Source of the DNA: Fischerella sp. PCC 9605
GTDB lineage: Bacteria; Cyanobacteriota; Cyanobacteriia; Cyanobacteriales; Nostocaceae
Assembly (NCBI RefSeq): GCF_000517105.1
Contig: NZ_KI912149.1
Location: 616,390 to 680,389 of the forward strand
Length of the DNA stretch: 64,000 nucleotides
Direction of reading: 5' to 3'
The translations under genes were made by a program, and so were the position numbers. This document shows, in pieces, positions 27,203 through 36,737 of this stretch; position 1 is the stretch's first letter; every line of letters starts with the position of its first letter. The notes under the pieces are model-generated. The model searched no databases, was not told the DNA's origin, and saw only the letters and a list, made by a program, of their open reading frames with translations.

Positions 27203-27565
27203 TTGCACGAAACTGATATGACAAAAGCGCTCATTTTAACTGTAAAAGATTGGTGTGAATCCCAGCTTGAGCATCCACAAATTTCTCAAATTCACCTGAT
27301 TGTTGGTAAGTTTACTTGTGTTGAACCAGCAAGCTTGCAATTTGCTTTTGAGGTACAGACGCGCAATACCTTTTTAGAAGGGGTAAAACTGGTAATTCAA
27401 GAAACACCATTAATTGCTTTTTGTCACCGTTGCCAACAAGAATATTCACCGCAAATTGGCTGGCAATACGCCTGTCCTGAATGTCATTCTCCAATGGAGG
27501 ATATTCTCTCAGGTAGAGAGTTGAAAATTGACAAAATTGAGTACGCTTATGCATCAAACATTTGA
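27203..27565 (+). CDS. ghaA: HypA-like nickel chaperone for guanidine hydrolase (GhaA type)
   Basis: A 120-residue HypA/HybF protein. The start is assigned to TTG at 27203: AGGAGGGG lies five bases upstream and this codon gives the N-terminus MHETDMTKA, which holds the essential Met-His-Glu nickel site. Starting further upstream would bury it. The zinc finger is CHRC (about 74-77) and CPEC (about 92-95). Normal hydrogenase operons (hox, hup, other hyp genes) are absent here, while the gdmH neighbour matches the Synechocystis sll1077-sll1078-sll1079 order, in which these paralogues load nickel into the hydrolase. It overlaps the next gene by 17 bases. Confidence 0.88.
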   Translation: MHETDMTKALILTVKDWCESQLEHPQISQIHLIVGKFTCVEPASLQFAFEVQTRNTFLEGVKLVIQETPLIAFCHRCQQEYSPQIGWQYACPECHSPMEDILSGRELKIDKIEYAYASNI

Positions 27566-28226
27566 CGCAGCATTAGGAATTAACTTGCTTCATGCTAACC
27601 AGCAAGGAGCCGACCACAACCGAGCGCATTTTGATGAATGGGGAATTATTTGTTTCAACATTATGAGTAGCCCAGGTGCTGGTAAAACAGCACTACTAGA
27701 GCGTACGCTTGCTACTTTGAGCAACGAGTTAAAAATTGCCGTGATTGAAGGGGATATGACCACCGATTTAGATGCAGAACGGCTGCGGAAATACGGTGTG
27801 CCTGTGATTGCAATTAATACAGGTCGTTCTTGTCATTTAGATTCCAAAATGGTTGCAGGCGGAATTCATCGACTGGAACACGAATACAATCCTTCTGACT
27901 TTGATTTAGTGCTGGTAGAAAATGTTGGTAATTTAGTTTGTCCTGCTGAATTTGAAGTTGGAGAACATGCCAAAGTTGCTTTATTGAGCGTGACTGAAGG
28001 TGAAGACAAACCGCTGAAATATCCGATTATGTTCCAAGAAGCAGATTGTCTGCTGATTACCAAAATAGATTTGGCTCCTTATTTGGATATTGATATTAGC
28101 TGCATTGAAGTTAATGTCCGTCAGATGAATCCTAATATTAGGATTATTCCTGTTTCTGCTAAAACAGGTGAGGGCTTGGAAGTTTGGTTTGATTGGGTGC
28201 GTCAGTTCAAATCACTAACTACCTAA
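27549..28226 (+). CDS. ghaB: HypB-like GTPase, nickel insertion for guanidine hydrolase (GhaB type)
   Basis: A 225-residue SIMIBI GTPase. The start at 27549 gives the family N-terminus [19 protein letters not shown]; a GTG-like earlier frame adds eight residues from the hypA overlap. P-loop SSPGAGKT is at 40-47, the metal/nucleotide switch segment [13 protein letters not shown] near 75, then [18 protein letters not shown] near 125 and the guanine-specificity motif TKIDL near 178. The N-terminal His-rich or CxxCGC nickel-storage site of E. coli HypB is missing, so it delivers nickel through its G-domain site. It partners with the HypA-like protein and GdmH. Confidence 0.88.
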   Translation: MHQTFDAALGINLLHANQQGADHNRAHFDEWGIICFNIMSSPGAGKTALLERTLATLSNELKIAVIEGDMTTDLDAERLRKYGVPVIAINTGRSCHLDSKMVAGGIHRLEHEYNPSDFDLVLVENVGNLVCPAEFEVGEHAKVALLSVTEGEDKPLKYPIMFQEADCLLITKIDLAPYLDIDISCIEVNVRQMNPNIRIIPVSAKTGEGLEVWFDWVRQFKSLTT

Positions 28227-28454
28227 GAGCGTAGTGAGGGTAAACTCAAGAACTTCTGCACAAGCTTTGTTTCACATGACTTATAAGGCTTGCATCAAAA
28301 AAACTAGTGACTAATGATAGAGGATTAAGAGCTAATTTGTCACAAAAACTAAAGTGTCACTCAGATAAAAACCAGCGGTTATCAGGCATCTTATAAATCT
28401 AATTGGAAGACCAAATATGTTGTCTGGTTAAATACTACGATTTACTGAGGTCAT

Positions 28455-30017
28455 ATGAGTAAGCGTAACGTTCCCATTTTACTTTTTTTGGCTCTTGGGC
28501 TAGGAGTTTCTTGTTTGACCTTCGGTACGATGTGGTTAATAGATCAATTTACGCAGCCTTCATTATCACGTGAAAAAGACATATCGGTAAATCAATCGAT
28601 CAATAATCAGTTAACGCTTTTGGGAGATACTTTCAGTGGTTACAGCACTTTTCGCAGTCAGACTTTTCTAGAAGCGGTCAAAAAAGCTGGTTTAAACTTG
28701 CGTTATGAAGATGAATTTGATCAAGCCAAACGTGCTGAGCGTTTTAATCAGGGACAATCTGATTTGTTGGTAACGACACTGGATCAGTTTCTCAAACAAC
28801 AGCCTCAGGGAAAAATTGTGGGGCTAATTGACACTACAGTGGGAGCAGACGCGGTTGTCCTCAACACTAAGAAGTATCCCAATCTCAAATCAATGCTAGC
28901 TCTGAGCCAGTTGGTACAGCAAGCACGCAACAAGGGAGAGCAATTCACAATTGTCTTTGCTGGCGATACACCTAGCGAGTATTTGGCACAGGTGTTAACT
29001 ACCAAATTTGAGGAGTTTAAGCTGTCAGATTTCCAAATCAAAAGAGTGGCAGATGCTGCCGATGCCTGGAAGGTATTGCAAGATTCCAATCAAAATGTGG
29101 CAGTTGCTGTGCTTTGGGAACCTTATGTCAGCCAAGCTCGACACAAGGGTTACACGGTGGTGCTATCGAGTCAGGATTTACCGGGGACAATCGTAGATGT
29201 GATTGTTGCTTCTAACCGCCTGATTGAGTCGCAACCAGAGAAGATTTCACAATTACTGGAAGTTTATTACCGTCTGATTGATACCAATGTCCGCAATGCT
29301 GAACAGTTGCAGGCACAAATTGCTCTTGATGGGAATTTATCTAGCACTGATGCTGGTGCAATTTTGCAAGGCATTGACTTTTTTACCTCCGTTGAAGCTG
29401 AGAACTGGATGACGGATGACACTTTAGAGAAACGCATTAACTCTACTGCTGCGGTGCTGATGCTAGTAGGCAAAATGAATGAGGTTCCCCAGAATCCTAA
29501 AGAACTGTTTACCTCCGAGTTCATTGCGAAGGCGTCAGAAAATACCCAAAATCTAATTAAAATGGTGCGTATCGATAACCCGGAACTAGCAGACAGATTT
29601 GCTGGCAAAGGAAAAGCGATCGCTCCCATGCCTAATTTCAATCCCAACCAGATTGCCACCGCCCCTAATATTGGCAATTTGCAACTGCAAGGGGAGGTGA
29701 AATTCACAACTGACTCTGCCCTGCTTACTGATAAAAGTAAGGAAACGCTAGATAAGCTGAGTCGGGAGATTGCAGAATTCAACGAACAAACAATAGGCGT
29801 ACGAGTGATTGGTCATACTTCTAGATTTGGCGAGGCTGACTTTAACCAAGACCTGAGTCAAAAACGGGCACAGACAGTGGCTAACTATCTGCGCGATCGC
29901 GGTCTCAAGCACAAGATTGTAGCTGTGGGTAAAGGTTCCAGCCAACCACTAGCTGGAGTTCATCCTGAGGATAAACGTAATCAACGCACGGAAATTCGTC
30001 TAGTTCGTGTTAATTAG
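28455..30017 (+). CDS. Membrane-anchored substrate-binding/OmpA fusion protein
   Basis: A 520-residue three-part protein. Residues 7-30 form an N-terminal membrane helix (signal anchor). Residues 50-390 look like a periplasmic binding domain of the NMT1/phosphonate type (TLLGDTFSGYSTFRSQTFLEAV, DLLVTTLDQFL, VAVLWEPYVSQARHKG). Residues 410-520 are an OmpA/MotB peptidoglycan-binding domain: KFTTDSALLTDKSKETLDKL, VIGHTSRFG, QDLSQKRAQTVANYL, VGKGSSQPL and KRNQRTEIRLV. It would sit in the periplasm, fixed to the inner membrane and peptidoglycan. It lies between the nickel chaperones and the importer genes. A role in capturing or sensing guanidine near the cell wall is inference. Confidence 0.8.
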   Translation: MSKRNVPILLFLALGLGVSCLTFGTMWLIDQFTQPSLSREKDISVNQSINNQLTLLGDTFSGYSTFRSQTFLEAVKKAGLNLRYEDEFDQAKRAERFNQGQSDLLVTTLDQFLKQQPQGKIVGLIDTTVGADAVVLNTKKYPNLKSMLALSQLVQQARNKGEQFTIVFAGDTPSEYLAQVLTTKFEEFKLSDFQIKRVADAADAWKVLQDSNQNVAVAVLWEPYVSQARHKGYTVVLSSQDLPGTIVDVIVASNRLIESQPEKISQLLEVYYRLIDTNVRNAEQLQAQIALDGNLSSTDAGAILQGIDFFTSVEAENWMTDDTLEKRINSTAAVLMLVGKMNEVPQNPKELFTSEFIAKASENTQNLIKMVRIDNPELADRFAGKGKAIAPMPNFNPNQIATAPNIGNLQLQGEVKFTTDSALLTDKSKETLDKLSREIAEFNEQTIGVRVIGHTSRFGEADFNQDLSQKRAQTVANYLRDRGLKHKIVAVGKGSSQPLAGVHPEDKRNQRTEIRLVRVN

Positions 30018-30041
30018 GTTGTGAGTTGTGATAGGGGTTTC

Positions 30042-31082
30042 ATGAAGTTACGATTTTTACCATCTTTATTAGCTTTATTTTTAATAAGTTTAATTGTTGC
30101 AGTCAGTTGTACTCCTTCTCCACAAACTTCTACGTCGGAAAATTCTGCTGCAACTCCTACAAATACCAAACCAATTCAATTTGGTTTTAGTGCTTGGCCT
30201 GGTTGGTTTCCTTGGCAAATTGCTCAAGAACAAAACCTGTTTGAGGCAAATAAAGTTAATGTCGATTTGAAGTGGTTTGATGGCTATTTAGATTCCATTA
30301 ATGCTTTGAGAGCAGGTCAATTGGATGCCAATACTCAAACCTTGAATGACACGATTAGTTCAGTAGCGGCTGGTGCAGATCAGGTAATTGTTTTGGTCAA
30401 TGACAATTCCACTGGCAACGATAAAATTATCGTCCGAGAAGGAATTAATACTATTGCTGACCTCAAAGGTAAAAAAGTTGCAGCTGAAGAAGGAACTGTT
30501 GACCATTTTTTATTATTACTAGGTTTGAAAAAAGCAGGTTTAACACAAGCTGATATTCAGTTTCAACCACTAGAAACAGGTGCAGCCGCAGCAGCTTTTG
30601 TTGCTGGTCAAGTGGATGCAGTGGGAGTGTTTGCACCCTTCACTACAAAGGCTTTATCACGTTCTGGCAGTAAAGAATTATTTAGTTCTAAAGACTTTCC
30701 GGGTGCAATTCCCGACCATTTAGTAGTTAGCCGCAAACTAATTAACGAACGTCAGCAATATGTGCAAGCTTTAGTAAATACTTGGTTTGCAACTTTAGAT
30801 TTTATGAAAGCAAATCAAGAAAAAGCTTACGAAATTATGGCAAAACGTGCAGGGGTGTCAGTTTCCGAATATAAGGCATACGACGCAGGGACTAAAATCT
30901 TTACTCTAGAGGAAAATTTGAAAGCATTTACTCCCGGTCAAAATATGACATCTCTGAGATACGCCGCTGAGGAAATTAGCAAGTTTCTCGTTGAAAGCGG
31001 TTTAATCAAACAAGCGCCTAATCTTAACCAAATCTTTGACGATCGCTTTATCAAAGCCTACGCTGCCAAGCAAACATCATGA
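30042..31082 (+). CDS. ABC importer substrate-binding lipoprotein, probably for guanidine
   Basis: A 346-residue SsuA/NMT1-type binding protein. A lipoprotein-like signal ends at Cys22 (LIVAVSC), then a Ser/Thr linker, then the binding fold with FGFSAWPGWFPWQIAQEQNLFE, RAGQLDANTQTLNDT, IADLKGKKVAAEEGTVDHF and KEYD-type hinge regions (residue blocks about 45-70, 88-105, 130-150). Start at 30042 because AGGGG lies six bases upstream; the GTG at 30021 is poor. The order SBP-permease-ATPase with ATGA overlap to the permease equals that of Synechocystis sll1080-1082 behind gdmH. Substrate assignment to guanidine is by context only. Confidence 0.87.
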   Translation: MKLRFLPSLLALFLISLIVAVSCTPSPQTSTSENSAATPTNTKPIQFGFSAWPGWFPWQIAQEQNLFEANKVNVDLKWFDGYLDSINALRAGQLDANTQTLNDTISSVAAGADQVIVLVNDNSTGNDKIIVREGINTIADLKGKKVAAEEGTVDHFLLLLGLKKAGLTQADIQFQPLETGAAAAAFVAGQVDAVGVFAPFTTKALSRSGSKELFSSKDFPGAIPDHLVVSRKLINERQQYVQALVNTWFATLDFMKANQEKAYEIMAKRAGVSVSEYKAYDAGTKIFTLEENLKAFTPGQNMTSLRYAAEEISKFLVESGLIKQAPNLNQIFDDRFIKAYAAKQTS

Positions 31083-31927
31083 ACCAACACGCTGAAGATT
31101 TGCAAGCAATTAATTCTGGGCGTCCTCAGAAAATGTTACCACAAACCTGTTTTTGGCGCATTGCTGAGGATATTCCCAACAACTTGGCTTGGACTTTAAT
31201 GTTCTTGTCAATTTCCGTACCTATACTTCTCTGGTGGATTATTGCCAACACAGGCTTAATTCCACCTTTGTTTCTTCCTTCTCCAAGTCAAGTTTGGGAT
31301 GCATTTCAAAGGCTTTTGGCCAGTGGAGATTTGCAAAAAGATATTGCCTTTAGTTTGTTTCGAGTCCTGGGTGGATTTTTGCTAGCAGCAATCATTTCCA
31401 TTCCTTTAGGCACATTGATGGGTACTTTTGCCAGCATTCGGGCATTGCTAGAACCACTTATTGGTATCGTGCGCTATATGCCAGCCCCAGCATTTATTCC
31501 CTTACTAATTTTATATTTTGGATTGGGAGAAACACCGAAAATTATGCTGATTTTTATCGGCACGCTGTTTTTTAATACCTTAATGGTGATGGATGCAGTG
31601 AAGTTTGTTCCCAAAGAATTATTGGAAACTACTTATACTTTAGGCGGCCAAAGAAAACAAGTTTTACTACAAGTCATTTTCCCATTTATTCTGCCTAATA
31701 TTATCGATGCTTGTCGCGTCAATATGGCAGCATCTTGGAATTTAGTCATTGTCTCTGAATTGGTAGCGGCAACAGAAGGTTTAGGACGCCGAATTAGTGT
31801 TGCCCAAAGGTATCTCAAAACCGATGAAATTTTTGCTGGGTTAATTGTAATTGGTTTAATTGGTTTAGGAATTGACCTTTTGTTTCGATTGTTATTGCGG
31901 GCTTCTTGTAAGTGGGCTGCTGATTAG
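31079..31927 (+). CDS. ABC importer permease (SsuC/NtrB-like), probably for guanidine
   Basis: A 282-residue BPD-type permease with six helices from residue 32. The EAA loop reads ELLETTYTLGGQRKQVLLQVIFP near residue 182, the contact to the ATPase. The end (GLGRRISVAQRYLKTDEIFAGLIVIGLIGLGIDLL) is typical of the nitrate/sulfonate/taurine group, although it is written here only in part. Its ATG overlaps the stop of the binding-protein gene by four bases, so translation is coupled. Located in the cytoplasmic membrane. Confidence 0.9.
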   Translation: MNQHAEDLQAINSGRPQKMLPQTCFWRIAEDIPNNLAWTLMFLSISVPILLWWIIANTGLIPPLFLPSPSQVWDAFQRLLASGDLQKDIAFSLFRVLGGFLLAAIISIPLGTLMGTFASIRALLEPLIGIVRYMPAPAFIPLLILYFGLGETPKIMLIFIGTLFFNTLMVMDAVKFVPKELLETTYTLGGQRKQVLLQVIFPFILPNIIDACRVNMAASWNLVIVSELVAATEGLGRRISVAQRYLKTDEIFAGLIVIGLIGLGIDLLFRLLLRASCKWAAD

Positions 31928-32039
31928 AAAAGCAGAAGATGATAGAGTAGGATAATTTTTGACTCTATATATGTGCGAAGCATTTAGGCAATAATTTATT
32001 CGTTTTGTAAAAAGATTACTCACCAAATGCTTTGCCCCT

Positions 32040-32090
32040 ACTCTTCTAACAAATGACAAATGACAAATGACAAATGACAAATGACTAATT
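32040..32090. repeat. Tandem TGACAAA repeat
   Basis: Five tgacaaa units end just before the ATPase start (32053-32087). The same unit occurs at 45482-45492 and around 56615-56650. Copy number may vary between strains because of slippage. It sits in the leader of the ATPase gene. Confidence 0.7.
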
Positions 32091-32888
32091 ATGCATTTAG
32101 AAATTAATCAACTCCACAAACAATTCAAAACTAAGCGCGGTTTGCTGACTGCCCTCAAGGATATTAATTTGCATATTGAAGAAGGGGAGTTTGTCTGTGC
32201 AGTAGGGGCAAGTGGTTCTGGTAAATCAACTCTGCTACGCTTAATTGCGGGGTTGGATACTCCGACAGCAGGGGAAATACTGGTTGATGGGGTGCGGGTT
32301 ACAGGGCCAGGATCTGACCGTGGTATGGTTTTTCAAAGCTATACTCTTTATCCGTGGATGAGTGTTGCCGAAAATGTAGAATTTGGTTTGAAGCTACAAG
32401 GTGTACCGAAAGTCCAGCGACGACAACAGGCGGCTTATTATCTAGAAGTAGTAGGTTTATCTACGTTTGCTAAGGCGCTACCTAAAGAACTTTCTGGTGG
32501 GATGAAGCAACGAGTAGCGATCGCTCGTGCTTTAGCATCGCAACCAAAAATTTTACTCATGGATGAACCCTTTGGCGCTTTGGATGCACAGACAAAAGAA
32601 GCTATGCAGCAATTTTTGCTGGAAATTTGGCATAGCACCAGCACCACAATTTTTATGATTACTCATGATGTTGAGGAAGCAATTTTTTTATCACAGCGCA
32701 TCTATGTGTTAAGTTCGCGGCCAGGTACAATTAGGCAGGAAGTGCAAATCCAACTACCTAGCAAATCGAATCCTCAAATCAAGCAACATCAAACATTTCA
32801 GACATATAAAAATGATGTGAGAAGACTCCTGTATGAGGACGGACTTCAAATAAACAGCAGCTCAAAGCAGCTACCTCTAGTAGGCTAA
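32091..32888 (+). CDS. ABC importer ATPase (SsuB/NtrC-like), probably for guanidine
   Basis: A 265-residue ABC ATPase. Walker A GASGSGKST (39-47), Q-loop FQSYTLYPWMSV near 83, signature LSGGMKQRVAIARAL near 138, Walker B ILLMDEPFGALD near 158 and H-loop MITHDVEE near 190. It powers the importer made of the preceding SBP and permease. A 160-bp gap with tandem repeats separates it from the permease, yet the orientation and family fit one operon. The C-terminus is typical (SSRPGTIRQEV). Confidence 0.92.
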   Translation: MHLEINQLHKQFKTKRGLLTALKDINLHIEEGEFVCAVGASGSGKSTLLRLIAGLDTPTAGEILVDGVRVTGPGSDRGMVFQSYTLYPWMSVAENVEFGLKLQGVPKVQRRQQAAYYLEVVGLSTFAKALPKELSGGMKQRVAIARALASQPKILLMDEPFGALDAQTKEAMQQFLLEIWHSTSTTIFMITHDVEEAIFLSQRIYVLSSRPGTIRQEVQIQLPSKSNPQIKQHQTFQTYKNDVRRLLYEDGLQINSSSKQLPLVG

Positions 32889-32997
32889 ACTGCATCTCGT
32901 CAGTTTTCTTGTGAAGCGCCGTAAAGATGCTTTACACTCATCGAGGTTGCTAAGAACTACTATTAAAATCAAACGATAAAAAACTGGTGCGTATCAC

Positions 32998-33315
32998 ATG
33001 ACTACTAAAAAGCAATTCAACAGCTTTGAAGAGATGCTGTCTGGTTCTGATGTACCCGTATTGGTAGATTTTTACGCTGACTGGTGCGGGCCTTGTCAGA
33101 TGATGGCTCCGATATTAGAACAAGTCAATGCTCAACTTCAAGGCCAGATCAGAATTGTAAAGATTGACACCGAGAAATACCCACAATTAGCTAGTCAGTA
33201 TGAAATTGCTGCTCTTCCAACTCTGGTACTGTTTAAGCAAGGTCAGCCGATAAATCGGATTGAAGGTGTAGTGCAAGCACCACAATTAGTTCAACATCTC
33301 AAATCCCTAATTTAA
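32998..33315 (+). CDS. trxA: Thioredoxin
   Basis: A 105-residue thioredoxin with active site WCGPC at residues 29-33, the cis-proline loop AALPTLVLFKQGQ near 74 and the C-terminal helix. It reduces disulfides in cytosolic or thylakoid-associated enzymes. It lies 110 bp after the ABC ATPase on the same strand and may be read from the guanidine transcript or from its own promoter. The sequence is closer to typical short m/x/y-type thioredoxins; the subtype is not certain. Confidence 0.92.
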   Translation: MTTKKQFNSFEEMLSGSDVPVLVDFYADWCGPCQMMAPILEQVNAQLQGQIRIVKIDTEKYPQLASQYEIAALPTLVLFKQGQPINRIEGVVQAPQLVQHLKSLI

Positions 33316-33654
33316 TTAAAACGATTCAGCAGGTAGTTATAGTTCTTCCTAGTAGCATCATCAAATATAGTTAGGCTGCTAGTTTACCCGGAGTTACCCA
33401 GATTGGCTGAACTACAACAGCCTATATCCCCTCTGCAAAGGCATTGGGGATTGTTTTATGCATAAAATTTAGACTTCCATTCAAGCCGTAGGGACGCAAA
33501 GACGCATGGACTATGTCTGCGGCATGAATTCTGAGCGATCGCCCTCTAAATAGGTGTAAAATTACCACTTCCAACAGTACTATTGTTCTACTACAACAAC
33601 GATAGTATTATTAAGGACTGTTTAGCGCTGCCACATATTCATTAGCTTGCCGAT
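33316..33654. other. Intergenic region before uvrA
   Basis: About 340 bp. It contains a HIP1-like gcgatcgc at 33535-33542 and a perfect short palindromic ccaatgcct/aggcattgg near 33437-33450. A candidate promoter for uvrA lies near 33560-33630. No LexA-like site, RNA gene or ORF was identified with confidence. Confidence 0.35.
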
Positions 33655-36567
33655 ATGTCAGACCAAAAGCTAGCTGCGTCCTTGAATGGACATCTTCCCC
33701 AAATTAACCCCAACAACCAAAATACAATCCGGATTCGGGGAGCAAGGCAGCATAACCTAAAAAATATTGATTTGGACTTGCCACGCGATCGCCTCATCGT
33801 CTTTACTGGCGTTTCTGGTTCTGGCAAGTCTTCTTTGGCGTTTGACACCATTTTTGCCGAAGGACAGCGCCGCTACGTGGAATCTCTCAGCGCCTACGCC
33901 CGGCAATTTTTAGGTCAGATAGACAAACCGGATGTCGAGTCAATTGAAGGGTTAAGTCCAGCAATTTCCATTGACCAAAAGTCAACCTCCCATAACCCCC
34001 GTTCGACAGTGGGAACGGTGACAGAGATTTACGACTATCTGCGCTTGTTATTTGGACGGGCGGGAGAACCCCATTGTCCGATCTGCGATCGCTGTATTGC
34101 CCCTCAAACCATCGATGAAATGGTAGACAGGATTATGGAATTGGGCGATCGCACTCGCTTCCAAATCCTCGCACCCGTCGTGCGCGGTAAAAAAGGCACT
34201 CATAAAAAGCTGTTATCCAGTCTCGCCTCCCAAGGGTTCGTGCGTGTCCGCATCGATGGCGAGGTGCGAGAACTATCTGATGCAATTGAATTAGATAAAA
34301 ATTTTACTCACACTATTGAAGTGGTCATAGACCGTCTGGTGAAAAAAGACGGCATTCAAGAGCGTTTGGTCGATTCACTGTCCACTTGTCTAAAACTATC
34401 TGAAGGAATAGCAGTAATTTTATTTACTCCCCCCTCCGATTCCACCCAACCAACAACCAACAACCAACAAACAACAACCAACGAACAAGAATTAGTCTTT
34501 TCAGAAAATTTTGCTTGTCCGGAACACGGCGCAGTCATGGAGGAATTATCGCCGCGATTGTTCTCGTTTAACTCCCCTTATGGTGCTTGTCCTCATTGTC
34601 ATGGCATCGGCAGTTTAAGAACATTCTCGCCGGAGTTGGTAGTACCCGATCCAAAAGCACCTGTTTATGCAGCGATCGCACCTTGGTCAGAAAAGGAAAA
34701 TTCTTATTATTTAGAATTGCTTTACGGTTTGGGACAAGCTTACGGGTTTGAATTGCAGACGCAGTGGAATAAGTTGACACAAGAACAGCGGCAGATAGTT
34801 TTACATGGAGAAGAACAAACCGCAGAAGCCCAGAAGAAGGCTTTTCGAGGAGTAATTCCCATATTGCAAAGACAATATGAGGGGGGGTCAGAATTAATTA
34901 AGCAAAAATTGGAACAGTATTTAATCGACCAAGCTTGTCCTGTGTGTAAGGGAAAGCGGTTGAAACCGGAAGCGTTAGCGGTGCGGTTGGGACAATATAG
35001 AATTTTGGATTTGACAGGGGAGTCAATTCGGGAAAGTCGAGAGAGGATTGATGAATTGAAGTTGAGCGATCGCCAAATGCAAATTGCCGATTTAGTATTA
35101 AGAGAAATCAAGGCAAGATTGCAATTTCTTCTAGATGTGGGGTTAGATTATTTAACCCTTGACCGTCCGGCGATGACACTTTCTGGTGGAGAAGCACAGC
35201 GAATTCGTTTGGCAACACAAATCGGTTCTGGGTTGACAGGAGTATTGTACGTTTTAGATGAACCGAGTATTGGATTGCATCAACGAGATAATGGGCGATT
35301 ACTGCGAACTTTAACTAAATTGCGCGATTTGGGCAATACATTAATTGTGGTAGAGCATGATGAAGAAACGATTCGTGCTGCTGACCATATAGTTGATATT
35401 GGCCCGGGTGCAGGAATTCACGGCGGAAATATTATCGCCCAAGGTAATTTGCAGGCGTTGCTAGAAGCAGAAAATTCACTGACAGGCGCGTATTTGTCAG
35501 GAAGGCAAGTAATTCAAACTCCTGCCACCAGAAGAGAAGGAAATGGGCTGAGTTTGACGATCAAAAACGCCCATCGTAACAACTTAAAAAATATAGATGT
35601 GGAAATTCCACTGGGTAAACTTGTTGCCGTTACTGGTGTTTCTGGTTCTGGAAAATCGACCTTAATTAACGAATTACTCTACCCAGCACTGCAACACCAT
35701 CTCACTCGTAAAGTTCCTTTTCCTAAAGAAATCGATGCAATTAAAGGACTAAATGTAATTGATAAAGCCATAGTCATTGACCAATCTCCCATTGGTAGAA
35801 CACCACGTTCAAACCCAGCAACTTATACAGGTGTCTTTGATGTAATTCGCGAAGTTTTTTCTCAAACAGTAGAAGCAAAAGCAAGAGGTTACAAACCAGG
35901 ACAGTTTTCTTTCAATGTTAAAGGCGGACGTTGCGAAGCTTGCAGCGGACAAGGTGTGAATGTCATTGAAATGAATTTTCTGCCAGATGTTTACGTGCAA
36001 TGTGAGGTGTGTAAAGGTGCGAGATATAACCGCGAAACATTGCAAGTAAAGTACAAAGACAAGTCTATTGCTGATGTTTTGAATATGACTGTTGAAGAAG
36101 CTTTAGAGTTTTTCAAAAATATTCCTAAAGCTTTCACCCGCCTGCAAACTTTGGTAGATGTGGGGTTGGGTTACATTCAACTTGGACAACCTGCAACCAC
36201 CTTATCTGGTGGAGAAGCGCAGCGAGTGAAATTAGCAACAGAATTATCACGCCGTGCGACAGGAAAAACACTTTATTTAATCGATGAACCAACAACAGGA
36301 TTATCGTTTTACGATGTCCACAAATTGTTAGATGTGTTGCAAAGATTGGTAGATAAAGGTAATTCAATTTTAGTGATTGAACACAATTTAGATGTAATTC
36401 GTTGTGCTGATTGGGTAATAGATTTGGGGCCCGAAGGTGGCGATAAAGGTGGAGAAGTGATTGCCAAAGGTACACCAGAAGAAGTGGCACAGAATCCTAA
36501 GTCGTATACTGGGCAGTATTTAAAGCAGGTGTTGCAGCATTATCCGCCAATAACTTTGACTAATTAA
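33655..36567 (+). CDS. uvrA: Excinuclease ABC subunit A
   Basis: A 970-residue UvrA. It scans DNA for bulky lesions and loads UvrB in nucleotide-excision repair. Two ABC ATPase halves are present: Walker [15 protein letters not shown] near 53 with [15 protein letters not shown], and [14 protein letters not shown] near 663. Signature motifs are [15 protein letters not shown] and [15 protein letters not shown]. Zinc modules are CPICDRC near 140, CPHC and CPVCKGKRL, and CEACSGQG. Residues about 261-280 contain an extra Gln/Thr/Asn-rich stretch ([13 protein letters not shown]) encoded by a caaccaacaa repeat of the intergenic type, in the UvrB-binding/insertion region. The protein looks complete. 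Confidence 0.97.
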   Translation: MSDQKLAASLNGHLPQINPNNQNTIRIRGARQHNLKNIDLDLPRDRLIVFTGVSGSGKSSLAFDTIFAEGQRRYVESLSAYARQFLGQIDKPDVESIEGLSPAISIDQKSTSHNPRSTVGTVTEIYDYLRLLFGRAGEPHCPICDRCIAPQTIDEMVDRIMELGDRTRFQILAPVVRGKKGTHKKLLSSLASQGFVRVRIDGEVRELSDAIELDKNFTHTIEVVIDRLVKKDGIQERLVDSLSTCLKLSEGIAVILFTPPSDSTQPTTNNQQTTTNEQELVFSENFACPEHGAVMEELSPRLFSFNSPYGACPHCHGIGSLRTFSPELVVPDPKAPVYAAIAPWSEKENSYYLELLYGLGQAYGFELQTQWNKLTQEQRQIVLHGEEQTAEAQKKAFRGVIPILQRQYEGGSELIKQKLEQYLIDQACPVCKGKRLKPEALAVRLGQYRILDLTGESIRESRERIDELKLSDRQMQIADLVLREIKARLQFLLDVGLDYLTLDRPAMTLSGGEAQRIRLATQIGSGLTGVLYVLDEPSIGLHQRDNGRLLRTLTKLRDLGNTLIVVEHDEETIRAADHIVDIGPGAGIHGGNIIAQGNLQALLEAENSLTGAYLSGRQVIQTPATRREGNGLSLTIKNAHRNNLKNIDVEIPLGKLVAVTGVSGSGKSTLINELLYPALQHHLTRKVPFPKEIDAIKGLNVIDKAIVIDQSPIGRTPRSNPATYTGVFDVIREVFSQTVEAKARGYKPGQFSFNVKGGRCEACSGQGVNVIEMNFLPDVYVQCEVCKGARYNRETLQVKYKDKSIADVLNMTVEEALEFFKNIPKAFTRLQTLVDVGLGYIQLGQPATTLSGGEAQRVKLATELSRRATGKTLYLIDEPTTGLSFYDVHKLLDVLQRLVDKGNSILVIEHNLDVIRCADWVIDLGPEGGDKGGEVIAKGTPEEVAQNPKSYTGQYLKQVLQHYPPITLTN

Positions 36568-36572
36568 ACAAG

Positions 36573-36604
36573 TAGGGTGCGTTACGTTCCACTAACGCAC
36601 CCTA
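36573..36604. repeat. TAGGGTGCGTTA palindrome after uvrA
   Basis: TAGGGTGCGTTA and its exact complement TAACGCACCCTA enclose eight bases. It is a short member of the family at 20981-21063. It lies six bases past the uvrA stop and may act as a transcript-end hairpin, though no T-run follows. Confidence 0.65.
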
Positions 36605-36627
36605 ATTCCAATCAGCTGATGACTTGT

Positions 36628-36737
36628 TTAGAAACCTTTAATTTCGCTTCTCATGATTGCACGAGCAGCAATACCATTAGGCGTTTTTCGAGCTTCTAAC
36701 AAACGTATCTCGGTTTCACCAATTGGTAGCGATCGCT
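36628..36737 (-). pseudogene. Possible C-terminal gene fragment
   Basis: On the minus strand a frame reads LPIGETEIRLLEARKTPNG, then IAARAIMRSEIKGF and stop at 36628. It has no start of its own, because upstream it runs into the end of the antitoxin gene. The composition is protein-like, not random, and it may be a remnant of a gene cut by the arrival of the toxin-antitoxin pair. No family is recognised. Confidence 0.3.

Noticed and set aside
25781-28226. speB agmatinase plus hydrogenase hypA/hypB
   Set aside because: The guanidine riboswitch, long N-terminal extension and importer genes fit GdmH with its own nickel chaperones better; no hydrogenase structural or other hyp genes are present.
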